Part shown: positions 1 through 9,374 of the stretch, in pieces
Position numbering within the stretch: the stretch's first letter is position 1
How the letters are laid out: each line of letters starts with the position of its first letter
Assembly: GCA_934098485.1 (NCBI GenBank)
Contig: CAKOOH010000001.1
Span: 167,434 to 231,433, forward strand
Source of the DNA: an uncultured Bacilli bacterium
GTDB lineage: Bacteria; Bacillota_I; Bacilli_A; RF39; UBA660
DNA: 64,000 bases
Direction: 5' to 3'
Program-made: the position numbers and the translations under genes
The notes under the pieces: generated by a model
Told to the model about the DNA's origin: nothing
Database searches by the model: none
What the model saw: only the letters and a program-made list of their open reading frames with translations

Positions 1-3000
1 TTTTTAACAATTAAATTATATTTATTTAATACTTTTTGTTTCATTTTTTGACCACTTTGATATTCTCCATTAGCAACATAAGTTTTGCCATTATACCATG
101 AACCATCAGGGAAGAAGACAAGTGGATCATAATTTTTACTTAGAATGTCACGGCCAATATAGTTATTTTGATTATATTCAATACCGAATAAGTTTAAAAC
201 AGTTGGTAAGATATCTAATTGAGAATTAACTTGTTTAATATTTTTAACAACTTTACCATTATTATAAATAATGAATGGAGTGTGGTTTATTAAATTGTTA
301 CTAGTTTCTTTATATTTGTTTAAAATTTCTTTATCTTCGATAGTATAGTCATAATGATCTGCATAAATAACTAATACAGTATCATCTAACATATTTTTTT
401 CTTTTAATTTTTCTAATAATAATTTAATTAAATCATCGGTTTCTTTAGCTTGTAATTTTAAACAATCAAATTCTGATAATCCAACTTCATCAGTAAGCAT
501 TTTACAGGTTCCTTTAGATGTTTTATAAGGCATGTGAGCTGAGTATGTAATAATGTAAGAAACACTTGGCTGACTATTATTTAATATCATGTTTGCAAAA
601 GTTTCATTTTTGATTAGCTCGGTATCTAACCAGAATTCATTATTATGATAGATATCTAAGTCTTTTAGTCCATTATAGGAATCGTATCCGAAGGCTTTAT
701 AATTTACGCCTCTAGAGTAATATTCTTTACTATTCATATGGAAAGCATTAACGGTATAACCAAGATTTTTAAATAGATTAGGTAGTGAGTATGAGTAAGT
801 GTTACGGCTAAAGGTATAAGCACTTTGATTATAGTTATAAGCACTTGAGTAACCGGTATTCACCATAAATTCGGAGTTAAATGTTGAACCACCACCTGAT
901 GTAAATGAATAATGGTTGGTAAAATTTAGAGAATTTTTAGATAATTTATAGAATGTAGGCATAATGTCTTTATCAAGTAAGAATTCGTCAATACTTTCTA
1001 ATTGTAATAAGATTAAATTTTTTCCTTTAAAAATACCAGTATAATTATTTGTTTCACTAGGAATGTTTTCTTTGAAGTTTTCATCAAGAACTTCTTTTTC
1101 TGCATCTGATAAAGTGTTATTATCTTTGATAAAATTTATATAGAAGTTTCTAACGTTGTATTCAAACATACCAGAAACCATCATGCTTTTATTGTTGTCA
1201 TTAAAGTTTTCATAAATTCTTCGGGAGTTGCGCCAGTCATCCCATTCAACTTCAGCATTTTTAGTACCATATAAGTTGGGCATTAAAAATCTAATAATTA
1301 AGAAAGATAAAATTATAATTCCGGCTTTTTTGTAATTTGTTTTTTTACTAAATTCGGCTTTTTTAAGTCCTTTAATATTTAGATATATACTTAAAATAAA
1401 TACAATTACAACCCAGTATTTAATATTTAAAAGGACAGTGTCATAATATTCGGTTCCTTCACCAGCAACGGCCATAACGCTGTAATCAAAGAACATGTTA
1501 AAGTATGAAAAGTATACTGCATGAACTAAGAACATAACTAGAGAAAAGATATAGAATATTAAGTATACGATTTTACCGGCTGTTTTATTTAGTGATTTTA
1601 CCAAAATTAAAATAAACGATAACCATAAAATACTAAATAAATTAGGCATAGGCATAAACCAGAAGTAAAAACCAACTTTATGATTATAGAATAGTCTTAA
1701 GGCTAAATCTAATACATATAATGATAAGAATAAAAAGATGTAATACTTATTTTCTTTGGTAAATTTTTTGATAATGGTTTTTAATTTAAGAAAATTCTCT
1801 TTGACAAAACTACTTATTTTATTACTAATACGTTTAATTTGTTTTGTAAATTTTTGATAAATGATAATTGATATTAATATTACTAAACCAACTAAAGACG
1901 CAATTTTAGCCACTTTTAAAAATGGAGTATGATAGACAATTTCTATTTTATGGGTTCCTTCAGTTATTGCAAATCCTAAGAAAGCATTATCTACTTTAAC
2001 GGTGTCGACACGGTTATCATCAATATATACTTTAAATCCTCTTTTTTCGTAAGGAATGGTAAGTTTAACATAACCATCTTCTCTTACATTAACTGTTCCT
2101 GTAAGATAATTGGTTTTCTTAACTTCATCAAAAACTATTTCATCAACGCTATTTTTAATATTTTTTATTTGGTTATAATTAATTGTATATAATTCAATAT
2201 CACTTATATCAAATGATCCTTTAGAAAATGTAATATTTAATTCAGAAATAGTATTATTTGATGATAGAACATATTCAAAAGTATTGTTATTGTTGTGATA
2301 TTTCCAGTTGGAACAAGAAAGTGCATTAGTTACGCCATTTATAGTTATGTTACTACTACATGCAAAACCATCTTTTTGTTTATTCATTTTAAATTTTATG
2401 ATAAATATTTCATTATTAATTGGTGTATTAAGTTTAATTTTTACGTTATTATCACTATTTGTTTCGATAATATAATGCCCATTTTCTTCATTATAAGTAA
2501 TATTATTTAATTCGGTAATTTCATAAGCACTTTTATAATTTTTAACATTACCTTTTTTATAGACATCATTAACGCTTCGATCAACAATAACGTAATTTAA
2601 AAGGGCATCAATAGTTTCAGGATAAGATAAAGTTTTAAACTCTCTTAAACTCATAATTTTACTACTGCTATAACCAACAGGTAATACATCATCGTTTATA
2701 TAAAGGCTTTTGCCGTTTTCTTCAGTAACTTTGGTATAACCAATCGGAGCATCTTTACTAGTTATTAAATATTTTGCTCCGATATAATAGTCATATAGAA
2801 TGTTTTGTGCTTCTGTAATGGTAGTATTATCTCGGTTTAAAACTTCATTTTGAAAGATATTGCGGACAAAGTTCATATAATTTTTGTTTGAGTAAGATGA
2901 GTATATAGAGGATTTTAAATTGTCAATATTATAAACTTTGTTAGAATTACTTAAAATATTATCTTCAATCGTAGTACGATATAAATTATTGTCAACTATT

Positions 3001-4346
3001 TCTTCAGTTAGTTTATAGTAACTTTCATTATTTATATCCTTTATAGTGGTAAATTTAGCATAACTTTCATTTAAAGATGTACCAATAAGAGAACCAATTA
3101 AAACTAAATACATTGGGATGTAAATAATATATGTTTTTTTCTTTTTTGTTAATAAGTATAAAGATATTAACATTAATGTGCTATCTAAGATAATAAGAGG
3201 AAGACTATAACTTGTGATCGCAATAAAGATAAGAAAAATACTTACGAGTATTGTTATACTTATTAATTTATGATAATTAACTTTTTGATTTTCGACGTTT
3301 TTAAAAAACTCACTTATTTGTAAAATCATTAAAGGTAAGAAAGGAATAAAGCATTTTCCGTCTATGTACATAAATCCGTTTAAAACATAACTACATAAAG
3401 GTATTAAGATATATAAAGATGAAATAACAGCTAAAAAGTAAAAGCCTTTCTTTTTATTAATAATTTCCCAAATTATGGTAATGATATAAATCATAGTGAT
3501 GCCCCAAGAATAGTAAGAAAAATAGAATGTTTTATCATATCCGATTTTAGGGTTAAATAAATCAATAAGACTATAATTTATAGCATTACTTGTTGATGAT
3601 CTTCCAACAAAAAGAGCGTATACAGTAGGTATTAAGATTATACTAGCCATAAGGATTGCTATGGATACATATCCGACAATTTTAAATAATTGATTTCTAT
3701 TATAATTGTTATTTTTTAATAATTTATATAGAGTATAAATTCCGATAGTAATAATGCCAGAAACACTGAAATAATAACTGGTCATGATCATTAAAAAGGT
3801 ACAAATGATAAGAGGTACAGGTTTTTTCTTTTCAAAATAATAGTCGACACTCATCAAAGCACCAATCATAAATGGCATATAAATGACAAACATTAGATGA
3901 CGATGAAAATGGTAAAAAAAGGTACTGTTAAGTAATAATATTGCAGTGCTTAAAAAAGCAATTTTACTATTATACTTATTATTAATCCATTTATAAAACA
4001 TAAATAAAGAAACTAAAAGACTAATTATACTAATACTAGGAATGTAAATGTACATAGGGACAAAGGGAAGAAAGTATGAAAGTAAAATTAGTGGGCTTAA
4101 TAAGCCATAATAAGAAAAATAATATATATTTTGACCTAAACCTAGATTTAAGGCAAACTCAGGAATTATTTTTCCCGTTTTATAAAAGAGCATTCTAAAA
4201 TATTCCGGAATAGTGATGTACTGATTTAACCAATCAACGTTTGATCCGAAGATATAACCTTTAAAAGATAAAATTCCGATAAAAATCGCCACTATAATTA
4301 AAAATATACTTAAATATAAATAATCTTTTTTTTCTAATTTCTTCAT
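1..4346 (-). CDS. YfhO-LtaS fusion: membrane glycosylation protein joined to lipoteichoic acid synthase (3' end outside window)
   Basis: A single open frame of about 1,448 codons runs from ATG at 4346 to the window edge with no stop. The N-terminal ~840 residues are a polytopic YfhO-type protein (many membrane helices, then a beta-rich extracellular part ending in a GTHKIEIVYHTPF motif). The C-terminal ~600 residues are a full LtaS: about five membrane helices, then an alkaline-phosphatase/sulfatase domain with QLES, GGGSTFNSEF (nucleophile Thr), YSAHMPY and YADH metal/active-site motifs. I checked the frame at both sides of the junction (near 1970 and 1250). YfhO proteins are needed for glycosylating teichoic acids and LtaS polymerises glycerol phosphate, so the two activities would act on one substrate outside the membrane. 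Ribosome site GAGGTAG lies just upstream of the start. Very sure of both domains; the exact 3' end is unseen. Confidence 0.9.
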   Translation of the reverse strand, partial: MKKLEKKDYLYLSIFLIIVAIFIGILSFKGYIFGSNVDWLNQYITIPEYFRMLFYKTGKIIPEFALNLGLGQNIYYFSYYGLLSPLILLSYFLPFVPMYIYIPSISIISLLVSLFMFYKWINNKYNSKIAFLSTAILLLNSTFFYHFHRHLMFVIYMPFMIGALMSVDYYFEKKKPVPLIICTFLMIMTSYYFSVSGIITIGIYTLYKLLKNNNYNRNQLFKIVGYVSIAILMASIILIPTVYALFVGRSSTSNAINYSLIDLFNPKIGYDKTFYFSYYSWGITMIYIITIIWEIINKKKGFYFLAVISSLYILIPLCSYVLNGFMYIDGKCFIPFLPLMILQISEFFKNVENQKVNYHKLISITILVSIFLIFIAITSYSLPLIILDSTLMLISLYLLTKKKKTYIIYIPMYLVLIGSLIGTSLNESYAKFTTIKDINNESYYKLTEEIVDNNLYRTTIEDNILSNSNKVYNIDNLKSSIYSSYSNKNYMNFVRNIFQNEVLNRDNTTITEAQNILYDYYIGAKYLITSKDAPIGYTKVTEENGKSLYINDDVLPVGYSSSKIMSLREFKTLSYPETIDALLNYVIVDRSVNDVYKKGNVKNYKSAYEITELNNITYNEENGHYIIETNSDNNVKIKLNTPINNEIFIIKFKMNKQKDGFACSSNITINGVTNALSCSNWKYHNNNNTFEYVLSSNNTISELNITFSKGSFDISDIELYTINYNQIKNIKNSVDEIVFDEVKKTNYLTGTVNVREDGYVKLTIPYEKRGFKVYIDDNRVDTVKVDNAFLGFAITEGTHKIEIVYHTPFLKVAKIASLVGLVILISIIIYQKFTKQIKRISNKISSFVKENFLKLKTIIKKFTKENKYYIFLFLSLYVLDLALRLFYNHKVGFYFWFMPMPNLFSILWLSFILILVKSLNKTAGKIVYLIFYIFSLVMFLVHAVYFSYFNMFFDYSVMAVAGEGTEYYDTVLLNIKYWVVIVFILSIYLNIKGLKKAEFSKKTNYKKAGIIILSFLIIRFLMPNLYGTKNAEVEWDDWRNSRRIYENFNDNNKSMMVSGMFEYNVRNFYINFIKDNNTLSDAEKEVLDENFKENIPSETNNYTGIFKGKNLILLQLESIDEFLLDKDIMPTFYKLSKNSLNFTNHYSFTSGGGSTFNSEFMVNTGYSSAYNYNQSAYTFSRNTYSYSLPNLFKNLGYTVNAFHMNSKEYYSRGVNYKAFGYDSYNGLKDLDIYHNNEFWLDTELIKNETFANMILNNSQPSVSYIITYSAHMPYKTSKGTCKMLTDEVGLSEFDCLKLQAKETDDLIKLLLEKLKEKNMLDDTVLVIYADHYDYTIEDKEILNKYKETSNNLINHTPFIIYNNGKVVKNIKQVNSQLDILPTVLNLFGIEYNQNNYIGRDILSKNYDPLVFFPDGSWYNGKTYVANGEYQSGQKMKQKVLNKYNLIVK

Positions 4347-4469
4347 TTTTACTACCTCTCAATTAGCCTAGATTATATCATTTTTATGGGATAATCGCAA
4401 CTTTACCGATGTTGGTACAAGTGCTCTTTCTTTTCAAAAATTAATTCATATAATAATATAGGTGATAAT

Positions 4470-4697
4470 ATGGACAATCAAATTGTATTAATCGTTGGTA
4501 TTGTAGTTTCTTTAATATCAATAGTAACGCCTATTATAAAGCTTAATACTACTATTAATAAGCTTAATTTTGCGGTAAGTTGCCTTAAAAAAACAATGGA
4601 TGAAACAGTAAAAAAATTAAATAATCAAGAAAAAACGATAATTTTATTAGAAAACAAATTGGAAAGAAGTGATAAAAATGGAAATAACAATAACTAG
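4470..4697 (+). CDS. Small single-pass membrane protein, XhlA-like
   Basis: This 75-residue protein has one N-terminal hydrophobic helix (residues 4-24) followed by a polar, probably coiled-coil tail. That layout resembles the small anchored proteins found next to phage holins (haemolysin XhlA type), but the sequence alone does not prove the family. Its 3' end overlaps the start of the next, holin-like gene, so the two are translated together. A GGTGATA ribosome site precedes the ATG. No endolysin is adjacent, which argues against an intact lysis cassette. Confidence 0.55.
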   Translation: MDNQIVLIVGIVVSLISIVTPIIKLNTTINKLNFAVSCLKKTMDETVKKLNNQEKTIILLENKLERSDKNGNNNN

Positions 4698-4947
4698 TAT
4701 TATATCGTTTGTTACATTAGTAATTGGATTTATAAGTAAAAAATTAAAAATTGTTAATAAAAAATATATTCCATATCAAAATATTCTTATTGGAATTGTA
4801 TCGGGATTTATTATTTATATGACAGGACTTGACGAAAATATTTATAAAGCAGTAATTAGTGCTTTAATTGCTTCTTTAAGTGCTGGTGGTATTTATGATG
4901 CCTTACCAAATATAAAAAAAGAGGATAATAAGGAAATGGAAAATTAA
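4678..4947 (+). CDS. Holin-like small membrane protein
   Basis: About 89 residues with two strongly hydrophobic helices around a basic loop, and a C-terminal Ser/Ala/Gly-rich helix ending in AGGIYDALP before a charged tail. This is the arrangement of small phage-type holins of Firmicutes. I chose ATG 4678, seven bases after an AAAGAAGTG ribosome site; a GTG nine bases upstream (4669) is in the same frame but sits inside that site. It overlaps the preceding anchored protein by 20 bases. Without a neighbouring lysin it may be a domesticated or orphan holin-like protein. Family assignment is by pattern only. Confidence 0.5.
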   Translation: MEITITSIISFVTLVIGFISKKLKIVNKKYIPYQNILIGIVSGFIIYMTGLDENIYKAVISALIASLSAGGIYDALPNIKKEDNKEMEN

Positions 4948-5063
4948 AAATTTTAAGATATAAAAAAATCTACAATATGAAAAATTAAAGAAAAAGAAAA
5001 TTTTAAATAGTTTATTATTTTGCTAATAATTGGTATAATGGTTATAGATATTGAGGGATGACT

Positions 5064-5453
5064 GTGAAAAAAGTAAAAAAAATACTATTAATTATAATAC
5101 CAGTACTATTAATAGCGTTATTAATATATGTAGCGTTTAAGGAAATTACGCCACTTGATGATACTAAAAAGTTATATATAAATTGCGGAAGTACTCATGA
5201 AAATTATGATGTGCTTACAGGCAATAAAATTAGTTTTGCACCAAATGATGAAAAATGTAAATTAAATTTGGAAATAAGAGATGTAGAACGAAATTTTGTG
5301 AAATTAAATTCAACATTGTATTTATATAAAATGGATGGCAATAATAATATTATTGATAGTTCTTTATCAAATGAAATATATTTGAATCCTAATGAACATT
5401 TAATTTTATATAGTATGGATAAAACGACAAAATTTGAATTTAATTATAAGTAA
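5064..5453 (+). CDS. Membrane-anchored extracellular protein of unknown function
   Basis: About 129 residues: a Lys-rich start, one membrane helix (roughly residues 6-24), then an extracellular domain with two cysteines (in the NCGS and EKCK segments) that could form a disulphide. I do not recognise the family. An ATG at 5058 is in frame, but it directly abuts the GAGGG ribosome site (5053-5057), whereas GTG 5064 has normal spacing, so GTG is preferred. It is followed by a weak terminator and then by another secreted protein gene. Confidence 0.6.
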   Translation: MKKVKKILLIIIPVLLIALLIYVAFKEITPLDDTKKLYINCGSTHENYDVLTGNKISFAPNDEKCKLNLEIRDVERNFVKLNSTLYLYKMDGNNNIIDSSLSNEIYLNPNEHLILYSMDKTTKFEFNYK

Positions 5454-5483
5454 AAATAGGGTAATAAAACCTTATTTTTTATG
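5454..5483 (+). terminator. Weak rho-independent terminator
   Basis: A short imperfect inverted repeat (AATAgGGT / ACCtTATT) just after the stop of the 5064 gene is followed by a run of T. The stem is weak, so termination is probably partial. Confidence 0.45.
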
Positions 5484-5515
5484 ATATAATTTATTAAAGA
5501 AATGGTGATTATTTA

Positions 5516-7096
5516 ATGAAGAAATTTTTTTTAACAATGATCTTTTTTTTAACAATTCCTTTAATCGTATTTGCTGATGAGGAAGTAAAAGAAGAGTTTG
5601 TAATTGTATGTGATGCCGAAAAAATAAATTTAAATGAACAACTTATTTGCCGAATTTCTGTAAATGATAATCAAATTAGTTTTAATCAGGTTAATTATAG
5701 TATTAATGTTAGTGATGGCTTATCAATTGTTGATGTTAGAAGTAATTATGATAAAATCTGGAAGGTAACAAAGGATGGAGCGACTAGTAAAGAAGAAGTA
5801 ACCGGGTTACAGGAGTTTGGTATTTTACTATTAAAAGGAATTTCTTCAGGAGAAAAAGAAATAAATATTAGTAATATTGTTATAAAAAATGAAAGCACTA
5901 GTGCAGAAAAGACAATAAAAGACGTAGATGCTAAAGTAAAAGTTATATCTGATGATAATTATTTAAATGATATCATTATTAATGATGAATCTTTAAAAAA
6001 TTTTGATTCAAAAAAAACAAGTTTTACATATCATATAGATAAAGATGCTACTAAAATTAAAATAAATGTAGTTCCTAGTAATGAATATAGTAAAATTAAC
6101 GGTGCTAAAGAATATACTTTATCTTTAAATAATGGCTCATTTTTAATTCCTATAGAAGTTATAAGTGAAAATGGAAATACAAAAATATATACAATTAATG
6201 TTGTTAGAGATAATTTTGTTAGTAATAATATAGATAAAAAACTAAAAGATTTAAAAATAACTAATAATAAAGGAAATGTTATTTTAATTAATTTTAAACC
6301 AGATGTATATCATTATGATATTGAAGTGGGAAGTGATATTACTTATTTTAATATAGAACCTACTTTGCCAGAAGGAATAAATTTTGTAAAAGATTATGGT
6401 AAAAGAAAAGCAAATATTAATTCAGGAGATAATTTAGTTTTAATTAAAACGGTGGATGATGCTGGTGAAGAACTTACATATACAATAAGTATTACGAAAC
6501 CGTTGTTAAATAAATCTAGTAATAATTATATTAAATCTTTAGCGATAGATGGTTATGATTTGAAATTTAGTAAAAGAGTAAGAAATTATACTTTAGAAGT
6601 AAAGAAAAATACAAAATCTTTAGAAATAAAGCCAGTATTAGATGATGAGAAGGCTACTTATCAAATAACTGGAAATTCTAATTTAAAAGATGGTAGTGTA
6701 GTAAAAATTATAGTTACGGCGGAAAATCAAGTTAAAACTACTTATCAAATTAATATTAAATATAAAAATGTTAATTACTTTAAATATATTTGTATTATTT
6801 TAATTGGAGCTTTTGCTATATATGAAATTTTGAAAAATGCGAAAAAGTTTATTTCTGAAATTGGAACTCATAAAGCAAAGAAAAAGAAGCAGGCGGTAAC
6901 GATTAGAAAAACTAGAAAAGTAAATTCTAAAACAACTAGTAAATCTATAAGTAAAAAACCGGTAAAGAAAAGGTCAGAAACTAAAAAAGCTAGTATTAAG
7001 CCACTAAATGCTAAAAAGAAAACAACATCAAGGAAAAATGTTAAAGCAAAAAAGAAACCAAAAACGAATGGTAAAAATAAAAAACGTAAAAAATAG
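5516..7096 (+). CDS. Secreted, membrane-anchored protein with cadherin-like beta-sandwich repeats and a Lys-rich cytoplasmic tail
   Basis: 526 residues. A signal peptide (residues 1-20, ending VFADE) is followed by a cohesin-like beta domain (about 25-130) and three cadherin-like beta-sandwich repeats (about 145-230, 238-325, 335-420), each with the pattern 'L..L.I.......F......Y' and ending in a Tyr-x-Ile/Val strand. A single membrane helix lies near residues 421-440. The last ~85 residues are extremely rich in Lys/Arg/Ser/Thr, like a histone-type tail, and would face the cytoplasm. This suggests a surface structural or adhesive protein whose tail may bind nucleic acid or acidic lipids; that last point is inference. 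A terminator follows. Confidence 0.75.
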   Translation: MKKFFLTMIFFLTIPLIVFADEEVKEEFVIVCDAEKINLNEQLICRISVNDNQISFNQVNYSINVSDGLSIVDVRSNYDKIWKVTKDGATSKEEVTGLQEFGILLLKGISSGEKEINISNIVIKNESTSAEKTIKDVDAKVKVISDDNYLNDIIINDESLKNFDSKKTSFTYHIDKDATKIKINVVPSNEYSKINGAKEYTLSLNNGSFLIPIEVISENGNTKIYTINVVRDNFVSNNIDKKLKDLKITNNKGNVILINFKPDVYHYDIEVGSDITYFNIEPTLPEGINFVKDYGKRKANINSGDNLVLIKTVDDAGEELTYTISITKPLLNKSSNNYIKSLAIDGYDLKFSKRVRNYTLEVKKNTKSLEIKPVLDDEKATYQITGNSNLKDGSVVKIIVTAENQVKTTYQINIKYKNVNYFKYICIILIGAFAIYEILKNAKKFISEIGTHKAKKKKQAVTIRKTRKVNSKTTSKSISKKPVKKRSETKKASIKPLNAKKKTTSRKNVKAKKKPKTNGKNKKRKK

Positions 7097-7125
7097 TCTT
7101 TGGAAAAATCAAAGATTATTTTTTT
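7097..7125 (+). terminator. Rho-independent terminator
   Basis: Stem TCTTTG / CAAAGA with a short A-rich loop followed by TTATTTTTTT, directly after the stop codon of the preceding gene. Confidence 0.75.
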
Positions 7126-7146
7126 ATAAAAGTTAAAAAAAGTTAG

Positions 7147-7176
7147 TTGCAGGATAAATGTATCATGTGATACAAT
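7147..7176 (+). promoter_or_regulatory. Promoter and operator of the TetR-regulated operon
   Basis: A -35 element TTGCAG (7147-7152) and a -10 element TACAAT (7171-7176) are separated by 18 bases. Inside the spacer and overlapping the -10 is a 7-bp inverted repeat, TGTATCA-TG-TGATACA (7159-7174). Its position would let a dimeric TetR repressor block polymerase, so autoregulation by the first gene of the operon is likely. Confidence 0.7.
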
Positions 7177-7198
7177 ATAACTGGATAGGAGGGTAGTA

Positions 7199-7831
7199 AT
7201 GCCAACGAAGATTAAAACTACTAAGGAAATGATTGTGGATGCAGCCTTCGAAATTACTAGAGAAAAAGGAATAGATGAAGTTAGTAATAGGGAAATAGCC
7301 AAAAAACTTAATTCATCAATTAGGCCAATATATTATCAATTTAAGAACTCTAGAGAACTTAATGAAGCATTAATGAAGAAAATTGGTAAATATTTTTATG
7401 TATTTTTACTTAATGGAATTGACTATAAAATTCCGCCATATAAACAAATTGGTATTAATTATGTTAAGTTTGCTAAAGAAGAACCTAACCTTTTTAAAAT
7501 ATTATTTATGAGTAACTATAGTCAGACAGTAGAAAAATTTGTTTTTGAAGATGAAGATTTTAAAGAAGTTGCTGATATGATTAAAATTAGTACAAGATTA
7601 AGTGATGAAGATCTTAAAGGATTTCATGTACAAATGTGGATATTTACTCATGGCATTTCTTGTTTGTGTGCAACTAACACAATTGACTTTAGTAATGATG
7701 ATATTAATGATTTATTATCAAGAGGATTTCAGGCGTTTATGTTACTTGAAGAAAATCCAGATAATAAATGGAATATGAATATAAAAGAAAATAGAGAAAA
7801 ATGGGAGAAAGAAAATGAAAAATTTAACTAG
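7199..7831 (+). CDS. TetR-family transcriptional regulator
   Basis: 210 residues. The N-terminal ~55 residues are a TetR helix-turn-helix (IVDAAFEITREKG followed by IAKKLNSSIRPIYYQFKN), and the rest is a helical ligand/dimer domain. The start follows GGAGGG with normal spacing. The 3' end overlaps the following LiaF-like gene by 17 bases, so it heads that operon. The palindrome in its own promoter is the likely operator. It probably represses the downstream envelope and ABC genes until an inducer binds; the inducer is unknown. Confidence 0.88.
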   Translation: MPTKIKTTKEMIVDAAFEITREKGIDEVSNREIAKKLNSSIRPIYYQFKNSRELNEALMKKIGKYFYVFLLNGIDYKIPPYKQIGINYVKFAKEEPNLFKILFMSNYSQTVEKFVFEDEDFKEVADMIKISTRLSDEDLKGFHVQMWIFTHGISCLCATNTIDFSNDDINDLLSRGFQAFMLLEENPDNKWNMNIKENREKWEKENEKFN

Positions 7832-8501
7832 TGTAATTTGGGGATTGGTTTTTATAATTGTTGGGGTGATTTTTGGACTTAATACTTTAAATATTACAGA
7901 TATTGATATCTTCTTTGATGGATGGTGGACTTTATTTATAATTATTCCATGTTTTATTAATTTATTTAAAGCGGGTGACAAAAAAGGAAATATAATTGGT
8001 TTATTAATTGGAGTTTTATTATTACTGGCATCATTAAATGTAATAAATTTTGAAATTGTTTGGAAGTTATTAGTGCCAGGAATTTTAATAATTATTGGTT
8101 TATCAATGGTATTTGAAAATAGTCTTAAAACTAAATTTAACGATGAAATTAAGAAAATAAATCGAAGCAAAAATAAAGAAAATGAATATTGCGCTACTTT
8201 TGGAGAACAAAAAATAAATTTTGATGATGAAAAATTTGAAGGCACTAATATATCAGCAGTATTTGGCAGTATAAAATGTGATTTACGTAAAGCAGAAATT
8301 AAAAAAGATGTAGTTATAAATGCAAGTGCGATATTTGGAGGAATTGAAATTCTTGTTTCCAATAATGTAAAGGTTAAAGTTAAATCTTCAAGTATGTTTG
8401 GTGGAGCTTCCGAAAAGAAGAGAAATGTAAATGAAGATAAAAATACGCCAACAATTTATGTGAATGCTACATGTTTATTTGGAGGAGTAGAAATTAAATG
8501 A
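7815..8501 (+). CDS. LiaF-like membrane protein (cell-wall-active antibiotic response family)
   Basis: 228 residues. Four closely packed membrane helices (residues 5-100, LiaI/LiaF-type membrane region) are followed by a linker and a C-terminal domain with repeated short hydrophobic strands and Phe-Gly motifs (TFGEQ, VFGSI, IFGGIE, MFGG, LFGGVE), typical of the LiaF C-terminal beta-helix. LiaF proteins modulate envelope-stress signalling, classically with a LiaSR pair, but no such pair is here; regulation seems to be by the TetR protein instead. It overlaps the genes on both sides (17 bases and the ATGA junction), so translation is coupled. Confidence 0.8.
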   Translation: MKNLTSVIWGLVFIIVGVIFGLNTLNITDIDIFFDGWWTLFIIIPCFINLFKAGDKKGNIIGLLIGVLLLLASLNVINFEIVWKLLVPGILIIIGLSMVFENSLKTKFNDEIKKINRSKNKENEYCATFGEQKINFDDEKFEGTNISAVFGSIKCDLRKAEIKKDVVINASAIFGGIEILVSNNVKVKVKSSSMFGGASEKKRNVNEDKNTPTIYVNATCLFGGVEIK

Positions 8502-9313
8502 CAACAGCTCAAAAAATAATAAAATATATTGCAGTGGCTTTTGCGTTTCTTTTAATATTTACAATTATTAGTAGTATAGCAGCAGGATTTGAACTAATTG
8601 GCAATGCTTTTGCACCTTCTAAAGATGCTAAAGAAAATATAGAAGAAATATGGAAAAGCAAAAGTTCGGATATTAGCTTACTTGATGTCGATCTTAAATT
8701 TAGTAAATTAAATATTAAAAAAGGCGATACTTTTAAGGCTGTAAGTAATAGTAAATATATATCTGTTACTCAAGATGAAAATAAGATTAAAATAAAAGAT
8801 AATAAAAAATTTACTTTGGGAAGTAGTTTAGAAAGTGAAGTAACTTTGTATATACCTGATGAATTTATTTTAGATACCGCAAATATTGAATCTGGTGCCG
8901 GTAGTATGTATATTGAAAGTCTTTATGCTTATAAACTTAATTTAAATTTAGGGGCTGGTAAAGTTATTATTGATCACATTTATTCTGAAAAAACGGATAT
9001 TGATGCTGGTGCTGGAAAATTTGAAATAAAAAGTGGTGCTTTACAAAATTTAGATTTTGATATGGGCGTTGGTGAAACAACTATTAACGCAAGTATAACG
9101 GGAAAAAGCGAAATTGATGCCGGCGTAGGTAATTTAAATATTAATCTTTTTGGTGATGAAGATAAATATCAAATTGAATTTTCAAAAGGTATTGGCAACA
9201 TAAAGCTTGGTGATAGGGATATTTCAGATGGCGAAATTGTAGGAAATGGTCTTGAAACAATAAAAATTGATGGTGGTATTGGTTCAATAAAGGTTAACTT
9301 TGTTAATGAATAA
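8498..9313 (+). CDS. DUF4097-type beta-helix protein, membrane-anchored (LiaG/LiaX-like)
   Basis: 271 residues: one N-terminal membrane helix (residues 10-35), then a repetitive right-handed beta structure with recurring Gly-Ala-Gly or Gly-Val-Gly turns (IESGAGSMYIES, LGAGKVII, AGAGKFEI, GVGETTI, GVGNLNI, GIGNIKL, GIGSIKV). This is the DUF4097 adhesin-like fold found in Lia-type operons. It shares an ATGA stop/start with the LiaF-like gene. It likely displays its beta-helix outside the membrane as a sensor or scaffold of envelope stress; the exact role is inference. Confidence 0.8.
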   Translation: MTTAQKIIKYIAVAFAFLLIFTIISSIAAGFELIGNAFAPSKDAKENIEEIWKSKSSDISLLDVDLKFSKLNIKKGDTFKAVSNSKYISVTQDENKIKIKDNKKFTLGSSLESEVTLYIPDEFILDTANIESGAGSMYIESLYAYKLNLNLGAGKVIIDHIYSEKTDIDAGAGKFEIKSGALQNLDFDMGVGETTINASITGKSEIDAGVGNLNINLFGDEDKYQIEFSKGIGNIKLGDRDISDGEIVGNGLETIKIDGGIGSIKVNFVNE

Positions 9314-9374
9314 TTAGTAAAATATTAAAAATTAACAAATTGGTATAAAGAAATACTATGAAAGATGGTGGAAA

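Noticed and set aside
6868..7302. Minus-strand hydrophobic frame opposite the Lys-rich tail
   Set aside because: Antisense of AAA/AAG codons gives Phe/Leu runs; it covers a terminator and the TetR promoter and has no ribosome site.
8498..8501. UGA read as tryptophan (Mollicute code)
   Set aside because: Several well-defined genes end in TGA (for example the LiaF-like gene at 8501 and the ligase at 60103) and Trp positions use TGG.
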